DNA of 38,828 nt from a virus. Positions within the stretch are counted from its first letter, which is position 1. Every line of letters begins with the position of its first letter. The notes below the pieces were generated by a model. It was given only the letters and a program-made list of their open reading frames with translations, ran no database searches and had not been told where the DNA came from. A program made the translations under genes and the position numbers. The stretch covers positions 1 to 38,828 of the IMG/VR virus record IMGVR_UViG_3300049919_000164. One strand, given 5' to 3'. Shown here piece by piece: positions 30,695-36,225 of the stretch.

Positions 30695-30873
30695 CAATTA
30701 GAGAATCAATTATCCACTATCAGGATAAACAAAACATTTCAAATCTCACACTCTGCAAAGAGTGTGAGATTAATATCACAACTTATGCATCGTTCAGAAA
30801 TGGAAAACGTCCACTACCTTATGAACAACTTCAACGAATTTTCGACTTTCTAAATTTGAAAATTATCGAATAG
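30691..30873 (+). CDS. Cassette 6 third gene, small HTH protein, 60 aa
   Basis: ATG 30691 (MTIRESIIHYQDKQNISNLT). Residues about 16-38 (SNLTLCKECEINITTYASFR) form a helix-turn-helix of the XRE kind, followed by a short tail. It may repress the dyad promoter of its own cassette, giving a self-regulating unit. Coupled to the second gene by four bases. Confidence 0.65.
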   Translation: MTIRESIIHYQDKQNISNLTLCKECEINITTYASFRNGKRPLPYEQLQRIFDFLNLKIIE

Positions 30874-30902
30874 TCGTTTTACTACATACTCCCAAAATTT
30901 CA

Positions 30903-30940
30903 GAGCCAACTCGTAATCGCACGCAGTTGGCTCTTTCTTT
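30903..30940 (+). terminator. Terminator inside cassette 6
   Basis: GAGCCAACT (30903-30911) pairs with AGTTGGCTC (30925-30933), followed by TTTCTTTT. It closes the three-gene unit just before the cassette's attC-like core. Confidence 0.85.
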
Positions 30941-30945
30941 TGCTT

Positions 30946-31018
30946 GCCTATAACGACACAGCTAAACGCATTGTTTGGCGTATTCCGCCAAATTGCGTTT
31001 TAGGTGCGTGTTATGCGC
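30946..31018 (+). repeat. attC-like site 7
   Basis: Left core GCCTATAAC matches the start of cassette 6 (GTTATAGGC); the right core is GTTATGCGC. The stem is short and strong: TTTGGCG-TATTC-CGCCAAA plus AGCTAAA and TTTTAGGT arms. Confidence 0.85.
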
Positions 31019-31061
31019 TTGCCTTTCTTATTCTTTAAAAACTCACTTTAAAAACATAAAA

Positions 31062-31319
31062 ATGGAAACAACTTACAGACTTGAATTTAGTGAAAAACAG
31101 CAGTTATTTCACTTGGATAATGGAACACATAAGGAAAAAACAAATGGTTGGATAACTATTTGTGAACATTGTTCTGATTCTGAATTTGAAATTTTTCAGG
31201 CATACTTAGAAATAAAAAGTGCCGAAGTAAAAACTAATGATTTCATAAAATCAGAATTTAGACGATTAAAATATTTTTGCGAGCGACTTTTAGAATATGG
31301 TTATTCGATTAAAAAATGA
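31062..31319 (+). CDS. Cassette 7 first gene, 85 aa, unknown
   Basis: ATG 31062 (METTYRLEFSEKQQLFHLDN) follows the leader TTTCTTATTCTTTAAAAAC. The product is soluble, with two Cys in a CEHC pattern (about residues 36-39). The stop overlaps the second gene (ATGA), so the two genes form a pair. Such two-gene cassettes are often toxin-antitoxin or effector-immunity pairs, but no motif supports this here. Confidence 0.6.
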   Translation: METTYRLEFSEKQQLFHLDNGTHKEKTNGWITICEHCSDSEFEIFQAYLEIKSAEVKTNDFIKSEFRRLKYFCERLLEYGYSIKK

Positions 31320-31633
31320 TATACATTAGAACACATTACGACCAACTGTGTGAAACAAGTAGTATAGTTGGAGTTTATCAAGTTCCTTGTAAAAATGCAG
31401 AGGAACAATATAAACTATTCATGATTGAAAAAGCAAAAGAAATTAATTTAGAAATTAATCCACATTGGTTAAATGCTTTGGATTATACTAAATTTAATTC
31501 TCATTTGTCAAAACCCGAATTTAATAAAAAGCTAAAAGAATGGAGTAAAATAAGACGGAAATGGAATATGGCAAAATATATTTGCGAAATTCTAAAGGGT
31601 GTCAAACTCGACTACGCTTCTTTTTCTTTTTAG
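31316..31633 (+). CDS. Cassette 7 second gene, 105 aa, unknown
   Basis: Starts in the ATGA overlap (MIYIRTHYDQLCETSSIVGV). Helix-rich, basic C-terminal third (KLKEWSKIRRKWNMAKYIC), ending YASFSF in a T run at the cassette border. It must function with or beside the 85-aa product. No family recognised. Confidence 0.6.
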   Translation: MIYIRTHYDQLCETSSIVGVYQVPCKNAEEQYKLFMIEKAKEINLEINPHWLNALDYTKFNSHLSKPEFNKKLKEWSKIRRKWNMAKYICEILKGVKLDYASFSF

Positions 31634-31637
31634 GCTT

Positions 31638-31775
31638 GCGCATAACGAACGGCTGTATAGGCAATAGCACAATAGCGGGCGACCATCTTCCCGACATCAA
31701 GGAAATGGTATTGCGGGCTACGAACTTTCTAAACGCACTTCGCTGTGCTACTGACTATACAGTAGTGTTATGTGG
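31638..31775 (+). repeat. attC-like site 8
   Basis: Left core GCGCATAAC matches the start of cassette 7 (GTTATGCGC); the right core is GTTATGTGG. Arms CTGTATAGGCAATAGCACA and TGTGCTACTGACTATACAG pair. Almost identical outer arms to site 9. Confidence 0.85.
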
Positions 31776-31812
31776 TCGTTATTTCTTTCTTAAATTTCTT
31801 AAACGTAAAAAT

Positions 31813-32145
31813 ATGAATAACTCAATTACATTTCAAAAAGACATTAAACGCTTTTATGTTAGCGGTAAAATTTCAGGATTAGATTTCAAAATCGTAAATA
31901 GAAAATTTCAAATTGGTTGCGAAGAAGTTCAATTCTATCATCAAGCTGATTTTTTTGTAAATCCTTTGACCATTAAGCCTTTTCTTGGCATAAAAAAATG
32001 GTTATTTTATATGATAAATGATATTAGAGCGCAAAGAAAATGTACTCACACTGCTTTCTTGTCAAACTGGAAAGAGAGTAGAGGGGCAGTAATCGAATAC
32101 TTTTTTGCAAAATTCATTTTTAAACACGGCATCGTTTTTTTATAA
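31813..32145 (+). CDS. Cassette 8 protein, 110 aa, unknown
   Basis: ATG 31813 (MNNSITFQKDIKRFYVSGKI); an ATG at 31561 lies in the previous gene and would run through site 8, so it is rejected. Residues 50-110 are aromatic and basic (KKWLFYMINDIRAQRKC). It ends in a T run. Its family is not recognised. Confidence 0.6.
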   Translation: MNNSITFQKDIKRFYVSGKISGLDFKIVNRKFQIGCEEVQFYHQADFFVNPLTIKPFLGIKKWLFYMINDIRAQRKCTHTAFLSNWKESRGAVIEYFFAKFIFKHGIVFL

Positions 32146-32150
32146 TGAAA

Positions 32151-32282
32151 CCTAATGAACGGCTGTATAGGCTTAGGCGATTAGCGAGAGATAATCTTTC
32201 GTGAAGCTGATACGCTGATACGGTTTATAAAACCTAATAAACGCTGAAATACAGCCTAATGCCAATACAGTAGTGTTATGCC
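32151..32282 (+). repeat. attC-like site 9 (degenerate left core)
   Basis: GAACGGCTGTATAGGC and AATACAGTAGTGTTATG repeat the arms of site 8. The left core reads CCTAATGAAC instead of a TAACG motif and does not match the start of cassette 8, so it has probably decayed and may no longer recombine. Confidence 0.7.
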
Positions 32283-32342
32283 TGCGCTTTCTTTCTTATA
32301 TTTAGATAAAGTTTGTTAATAGCGATATTAATATTATTTTAT

Positions 32343-32375
32343 GCGACATTATATTACTATATTTGCGACATTATA
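32343..32375 (+). promoter_or_regulatory. Cassette 9 promoter between direct repeats
   Basis: TATATTTG (32358-32365) is flanked by two copies of TGCGACATTATA (from 32342 and 32364), 22 bases apart (two helical turns). No clear TTG lies at -33. The repeats may bind a regulator at this promoter. Confidence 0.6.
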
Positions 32376-32395
32376 AACAATTAAAATAAAACATT

Positions 32396-32761
32396 ATGAA
32401 ATTAGAAATTTTAAACACAAAAGCTGTGACACTAACAAGAAGTGGTCAAAATTGTCGAATTGGTAAATCTGGCGCAATTAATTTTAGCCCACTTTTAGCA
32501 GAACAATTCTCTTTAACTGCTGGGAATAGGTATTTACTTGCAGTTGATAAGTCAGAAAAACAAGTTAAAAAATTATATCTTATTCCAACTGAAAAAAAGT
32601 ATGGAACAAAAATGTTTTTAACTAAGAATCATCTTCGTTTAAATTTTAATACAATGTTGACAAGTTATAAATTAAATTTTCCTATAAATTGCGATTTGTC
32701 GTTTGCCGAAAAGTCAAATGATACTCCTATAGGCACGCTTTGTCTTTCTTTTTTAGCGTAG
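32396..32761 (+). CDS. Cassette 9 protein, 121 aa, unknown
   Basis: ATG 32396 (MKLEILNTKAVTLTRSGQNC) follows its own TATATTTG box. The chain is strand-rich in its first 70 residues (INFSPLLAEQFSLTAGNRY) and has a basic middle (KKYGTKMF). It ends LCLSFLA in a T run. No family recognised, but the early part is reminiscent of a small beta-barrel, AbrB- or HipA-N-like fold; this is weak. Confidence 0.55.
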   Translation: MKLEILNTKAVTLTRSGQNCRIGKSGAINFSPLLAEQFSLTAGNRYLLAVDKSEKQVKKLYLIPTEKKYGTKMFLTKNHLRLNFNTMLTSYKLNFPINCDLSFAEKSNDTPIGTLCLSFLA

Positions 32762-32895
32762 GGCATAACGACCGAGGCTATGGTGTTTGGCGGTTGGCGG
32801 GAGATAATCTTTCGAACTACACAAAGGCTAAATCGGGAACTAATACCGCTAATCGCACTTCAACCAGCCAATGAACATAGACGTGTGTTATGGGC
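32762..32895 (+). repeat. attC-like site 10
   Basis: Left core GGCATAAC matches the start of cassette 9 (GTTATGCC); the right core is GTTATGGGC. The arm GACCGAGGCTATGG is identical to that of site 6; the loop shares GAGATAATCTTTCG with site 9. Confidence 0.85.
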
Positions 32896-32941
32896 ATACC
32901 GTTTTTTATTTTTTGAGTTACAAACAATTAAATAAAATTAT

Positions 32942-33268
32942 ATGTCAAAATTATTAGAGGTTGGCGATACCATTTTAAAACGTCATTTCGGTAGTATTTC
33001 ATTTGTTGGAAAAGTAGATAGGGTTACTAACACAACTGCTTTTATCGGTGATTCAAAATATAAAAGAGAGCTTGGACAAACAAATAAAACAGTAACAAGT
33101 ATTCCACGTAGCCAGTATTCATCAGCATGGTTATTTGTCGCTGACGAAAACGATTTGTCGGAACTTAGAAAACAAAATCTTATATATTTTGTCGTAAATT
33201 TCGATTATAAAACATTATCATTTGAAAAAATGGTTGAAATTCGTGATATTATTAAAAGGACTGAATAG
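32942..33268 (+). CDS. Cassette 10 protein, 108 aa, unknown
   Basis: ATG 32942 (MSKLLEVGDTILKRHFGSIS). The first 60 residues look like a small SH3-like or KOW-type strand domain (EVGDTILKRHFGSISFVGKV), the rest is helical. It has no Cys, no membrane segment. Its stop is nine bases before a T run and site 11. Unknown function. Confidence 0.6.
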   Translation: MSKLLEVGDTILKRHFGSISFVGKVDRVTNTTAFIGDSKYKRELGQTNKTVTSIPRSQYSSAWLFVADENDLSELRKQNLIYFVVNFDYKTLSFEKMVEIRDIIKRTE

Positions 33269-33282
33269 TCTTTTTTACGGCT

Positions 33283-33418
33283 GCCCATAACGGCACATTT
33301 GTATGAGTATTGGCGATATGCGGTGAGCTTTCCTTTCGTGAAAGCATAAACGGTACTTCGGGTGCAAATGCTGCTAAACGAGCAAATATAGCCACTACTT
33401 ATACAATGTGTTAGCGGT
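33283..33418 (+). repeat. attC-like site 11
   Basis: Left core GCCCATAAC matches the start of cassette 10 (GTTATGGGC); the right core is GTTAGCGGT. Arms CACATTTGTATGAGTATTGG and CCACTACTTATACAATGTG pair over nearly their full length. Confidence 0.87.
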
Positions 33419-33476
33419 TAGGTGCTTCTTTCTTAAATTAGATTTTATTATTAATATATAAATAAAAATTACGATT

Positions 33477-33980
33477 ATGACAACAAAAGAACAACAAACA
33501 ATTGACGAATTATTTGAATTAGTCAGAAATTTAGGAAAAGAAAACGCAAAATTCCGTGAAGACGTAAGATTGCAAGTAGAAACAATTAATCAAAAAACAG
33601 AAAAAAAACACATTCCGATTACATTAGAACAGGACATCTTGCGAACGGCTCAATTAGCAATGAATGATAGTATTCAAAAAGTATTAACTGAATACAATTC
33701 ACCTTTAAAGAAACTAACCGAAGCTGTTATTTCAGAAAATTCAAATTTCTTAAAAGGTTTAATTTCTGATTGCTTCAACTCTGTTATAAAAACAGAGGAT
33801 TTTAAAAATTCAATAATAAACGCATTTTCTCATAAGGTTGCAAAAAATATCATTTCTGGAAATGATTCTCTTTTCGATAAGGTTTCAAACGAACTAAAAC
33901 AAGACGCTATTTTCAAATCTAAAATGTCATTAGCAGTGTCAAATGTTGTCGAGGAGTGTTTGATAGAGCGAAAAGTCTGA
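33477..33980 (+). CDS. Cassette 11 protein, helical, 167 aa
   Basis: ATG 33477 (MTTKEQQTIDELFELVRNLG). The whole protein is helical; the first 50 residues form a coiled coil (KENAKFREDVRLQVETINQK), the rest are amphipathic. It is the longest cassette protein. A structural or scaffold role, or binding to another coiled-coil protein, is possible; no family recognised. Confidence 0.6.
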   Translation: MTTKEQQTIDELFELVRNLGKENAKFREDVRLQVETINQKTEKKHIPITLEQDILRTAQLAMNDSIQKVLTEYNSPLKKLTEAVISENSNFLKGLISDCFNSVIKTEDFKNSIINAFSHKVAKNIISGNDSLFDKVSNELKQDAIFKSKMSLAVSNVVEECLIERKV

Positions 33981-33994
33981 TTTTTTTTGCACTT

Positions 33995-34013
33995 ACCGCT
34001 AACGATTGGCTAT
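33995..34013 (+). repeat. attC-like half site at array end
   Basis: ACCGCTAAC (33995-34003) matches the start of cassette 11 (GTTAGCGGT), and GATTGGCTATAC follows as a left arm. No pairing right arm or GTTA core follows, so the site is cut off here. It marks the right edge of the array. Confidence 0.7.
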
Positions 34014-34047
34014 ACGAACAAAATGTATTACAAAAACCCATAACGAT

Positions 34048-34233
34048 ATGATTAATAAGTCATTACCTATATCAATAAGATTAAGCATTAAAGCCTATGA
34101 AGCCTATTTTTTTTTGGGGAGTAAGCCAATAGATAGGAGCAAGATTATCTGTGAGCAAGGAGAGCAAGGACTTATAAAGCTAATGGAGAAATATAAAAGA
34201 CCAAAGCTAGTAAAATACGTTGATCAATTCTAA
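34048..34233 (+). CDS. Small protein after the array, 61 aa
   Basis: ATG 34048 (MINKSLPISIRLSIKAYEAY); the longer frame starts at a TTG at 34006 in the half site. The protein is basic and helical. It has no attC-like end and ends at the terminator, so it may be an old phage gene truncated by or next to the array. Function unknown. Confidence 0.5.
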   Translation: MINKSLPISIRLSIKAYEAYFFLGSKPIDRSKIICEQGEQGLIKLMEKYKRPKLVKYVDQF

Positions 34234-34237
34234 AACT

Positions 34238-34272
34238 AAAAAGCCTACTGAACTTAATCAGTAGGCTTTTTT
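34238..34272. terminator. Bidirectional terminator between early array and late operon
   Basis: AAAAGCCTACTGA (34239-34251) pairs perfectly with TCAGTAGGCTTTT (34258-34270) around six bases, with A and T runs on each side. It ends plus-strand transcription of the array and minus-strand transcription of the lysis genes. The u-spanin stop codon is inside the stem. Confidence 0.9.
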
Positions 34273-34746
34273 ATAGAATAAATTTATTTTTACACTGTAT
34301 AATATATAGATAAAAAGCAGTCCTCCAATTATCCAATCAACCCAACCAAAAGCATTATTTTTATAAATAGTTTTAATTGCTACCTCTTTTTTAGTTATTG
34401 TCAATGTTTTTGTAAGTTCTATTTTAATGTATCTATTTATAAGAACCTTTTTATCTATAATCTTAGATGGAACTAATGGGTAGTTTTGAATAGAGTGATT
34501 TAATAAACCGACTGAATCAATCCACGCGTCACTAAATGAAAAATCTGTCGATAATTTAGATTTTTGGTTTGTTTTTATTAGTTGTAATTGCGTTTTCCAT
34601 TTCACTACTGTGTCTTTTACTATGATAGTAACTGTACTATCGTTTCTTTGACTTGTATTTGACGATATGGTGTTCTGCTTAACCCTGCAACCACTTAACA
34701 ATAAAAGTGCTGTAAAAGCGATTAAAATGCGTTTTGTAGTTTTCAT
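34258..34746 (-). CDS. u-spanin (lipoprotein with C-terminal membrane segment), 162 aa
   Basis: Type II signal peptide MKTTKRILIAFTALLLLSGC with lipobox LSGC and Cys20. A periplasmic stretch of about 110 residues follows, and a C-terminal membrane segment (GWVDWIIGGLLFIYILYSV, about 134-152). A protein anchored in both outer and inner membrane like this is the design of u-spanins, which fuse the membranes in the last step of lysis of Gram-negative hosts. It follows the endolysin gene after three bases, which fits. Confidence 0.82.
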   Translation of the reverse strand: MKTTKRILIAFTALLLLSGCRVKQNTISSNTSQRNDSTVTIIVKDTVVKWKTQLQLIKTNQKSKLSTDFSFSDAWIDSVGLLNHSIQNYPLVPSKIIDKKVLINRYIKIELTKTLTITKKEVAIKTIYKNNAFGWVDWIIGGLLFIYILYSVKINLFYKKAY

Positions 34747-34749
34747 TGC

Positions 34750-35208
34750 TTACCCTTTAAATTCTGAGTATTTTAATCCGTTATCGTAAATATCAATATG
34801 ACACCAATCTACATCTGATTCACAACGGACATTACATGGTAGTAGATTTGCATTTTTTTTGATTAACTCTCTGCTTTGTTGTGCCGTTTGTCCTTTTGCA
34901 TTAAAATCAATACCAGCTCCATTTGGATGTGAACTCATATATATTTTAAGCCGCAATGTTTTATCTCTAACTAATTGGCAGATATTACACCTAATACCCC
35001 TTTGGGTAAAAGTACCACCTGAATGCCAATTGTTTATTTTCATTTCTGATTTAATAATATCACGCCTTAATATCAAAAGCATTTCTAGAAAATCACGGTC
35101 GAAAAATTGCCATGAATTATCTTTGAATGTGTCAAATGTATGCTTACATACTAACTCCCTAATATCGAAGTATTTTTTTAGTTCTGAAATTGTTTCTTGC
35201 CGTGTCAT
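34750..35208 (-). CDS. Endolysin, M15-type peptidase, 152 aa
   Basis: The zinc motif SxHxxGxxxD is present (SSHPNGAGIDF: His94, Asp101), and a WxH-type motif supplies the third ligand (DWCHID, His137). This is the M15 D-Ala-D-Ala carboxypeptidase/endolysin fold. It cuts the peptide part of peptidoglycan. It has no signal peptide, so it needs a holin; candidates lie directly upstream. It is followed by the u-spanin gene. Confidence 0.88.
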   Translation of the reverse strand: MTRQETISELKKYFDIRELVCKHTFDTFKDNSWQFFDRDFLEMLLILRRDIIKSEMKINNWHSGGTFTQRGIRCNICQLVRDKTLRLKIYMSSHPNGAGIDFNAKGQTAQQSRELIKKNANLLPCNVRCESDVDWCHIDIYDNGLKYSEFKG

Positions 35209-35219
35209 AACTTCTAATT

Positions 35220-35627
35220 TTAGTCTAATCCTAATTCTTTAGCCTTAATTACAACGGAGCAATTACCGTTTTTATTATTTACGCACTTCTTAGCAAATTC
35301 GACAACAACTTTGTACTTCTCAATGATGCTTTGATTAAGTGTTTTTTCGTGAGTAAGGGTTTGAACCTTATCCGTTAAAGTATTAACCTCTATCTTTAAA
35401 ACATTTAGCTCAAGCCGAATTGTAGCTTCTCTTTTTTCTGCGCTCTCCTTTGCGTCAATCAGTATCCCTATAGTATCTTTTATTGACTGTATCTCTTTAA
35501 TTTTAGCATCACTTTGTCTTATGCTTACTGCCGTTGGGGAGAAATATGTTATAATGCTTAAAACACCGCCAACAGCACCCATAGAGCCAAAAACTGCAAC
35601 ACCTATAATTATCCAAATATTTTCCAT
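35220..35627 (-). CDS. Membrane-anchored coiled-coil protein, 135 aa
   Basis: One N-terminal membrane segment (IWIIIGVAVFGSMGAVGGVL, about residues 4-23), followed by a long coiled coil (residues 50-110) and a Cys pair near the C-terminus. It lies in the lysis cluster, 11 bases before the endolysin start. It may be a pinholin-like or lysis-control protein, but its structure is also like that of phage membrane-linked coiled-coil proteins of unknown role. Confidence 0.65.
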   Translation of the reverse strand: MENIWIIIGVAVFGSMGAVGGVLSIITYFSPTAVSIRQSDAKIKEIQSIKDTIGILIDAKESAEKREATIRLELNVLKIEVNTLTDKVQTLTHEKTLNQSIIEKYKVVVEFAKKCVNNKNGNCSVVIKAKELGLD

Positions 35628-35791
35628 ATTGGTTTTTTTTCTTTTTGTAAGTTAATCGTTTCTAGTGTTTTTATCAATTCAATCATGCTTTGGAATTGGT
35701 CGGTCGTCATATTATCGCACATCCCTCTATCAATTGATTTTGCTATGTCTTTAAAGAATTTAGATAGTTTTTTTTTTGATAAAGCATCCAT
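35609..35791 (-). CDS. Small helical protein, 60 aa, in lysis cluster
   Basis: Start chosen at ATG 35791 (MDALSKKKLSKFFKDIAKSI); a longer frame begins at 35818. A short helical, basic protein that overlaps the genes on both sides. No membrane segment. Function unknown. Confidence 0.5.
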   Translation of the reverse strand: MDALSKKKLSKFFKDIAKSIDRGMCDNMTTDQFQSMIELIKTLETINLQKEKKPIWKIFG

Positions 35792-36125
35792 ATTTGTGAT
35801 AAAGAATTGCAGCTCCAATTAAATTTAGTATTATAAAAATCGATACATTAAAGAATTTAACTCCTAGCAGCATTCCACTATTTTGTAAAAATTCAAAAAA
35901 CACACAAAACATAAGTGAAAATATAAGTAGGTAGTGCCAATAACAGAAACCAAATAGTATTGAAAGCAAGAGCAAAAGTAAATCATATTCAATGCTATGA
36001 CCTATAAATGGGTATGCCTTATCAGAGATTACTCCCGAAAAATACAAACATAACCATATATTTTTGGTTATTGGAATGTATTTAACTGAAAGTTTGATTA
36101 TTATCAATACTATTTTTTTAATCAT
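35760..36125 (-). CDS. Multi-spanning membrane protein (holin candidate), 121 aa
   Basis: Three to four hydrophobic segments are visible (near residues 20-35, 47-70, 70-85 and 92-112). Charged residues are few and the C-terminus is basic. Size and place in a lysis cluster suggest a holin, which would open the inner membrane for the endolysin. The gene overlaps its neighbour, and a tiny ORF at 36122-36169 is coupled to its start. Confidence 0.6.
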   Translation of the reverse strand: MIKKIVLIIIKLSVKYIPITKNIWLCLYFSGVISDKAYPFIGHSIEYDLLLLLLSILFGFCYWHYLLIFSLMFCVFFEFLQNSGMLLGVKFFNVSIFIILNLIGAAILYHKYGCFIKKKTI

Positions 36126-36169
36126 CTTTTAGGTGGTTTTGCACCACTCCCGCCTTGTTTATTTTTCAT
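36122..36169 (-). CDS. Tiny coupled ORF, 15 aa, before the holin candidate
   Basis: ATG 36169 opens a frame of 15 residues (MKNKQGGSGAKPPKR) whose stop overlaps the next start (ATGA). A leader peptide that tunes holin translation is possible. Very short, so doubtful. Confidence 0.25.
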   Translation of the reverse strand: MKNKQGGSGAKPPKR

Positions 36170-36225
36170 TTTGTTTAATTTTAGTTTCACAAATTTATAT
36201 ATAATTTTCTAAATATAAAAATATT

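Larger units (their letters stand above)
27538..34013 (+). mobile_element. Integron-like gene cassette array (11 cassettes, CALIN-like, no integrase)
   Basis: Eleven units, ten of them about 350-920 bases long, each hold one to three plus-strand genes and end in an attC-like hairpin. Each unit starts T-T-A after a conserved G (G|TTA). The bases after GTTA at a cassette's start recur, inverted, before TAAC at that same cassette's end in nine of eleven units (for example GTTAGGGGCA at 28528 and TGCCCCTAAC at 28924), while the two halves of a given site mostly share only the GTTA. This matches the integron rule for G|TT cutting of circular cassettes. Boundaries (cassette start-end): 27590-27940, 27941-28528, 28529-29053, 29054-29576, 29577-30092, 30093-31010, 31011-31767, 31768-32275, 32276-32887, 32888-33410, 33411-about 34003. 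No IntI-like gene exists in the genome. Confidence 0.85.

Noticed and set aside
31561-31812. Extended N-terminus of the cassette 8 gene
   Set aside because: It would overlap the cassette 7 gene and translate through attC-like site 8; the ATG at 31813 follows the normal cassette leader.
27538-34013. CRISPR array
   Set aside because: Repeats are imperfect hairpins of 60-140 bases separated by protein genes of 350-920 bases, with no short identical repeats or spacers.
27538-34013. Tandem MITEs or ordinary intergenic terminators
   Set aside because: The hairpin loops and arms differ between sites, and core bases match between the two ends of a cassette rather than between the halves of a site. 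The T runs lie mostly before the hairpin and not directly after it. Only 30903-30940 is a clear terminator.
34006-34047. TTG start for the gene after the array
   Set aside because: The TTG lies in the attC-like half site; ATG 34048 is more likely.
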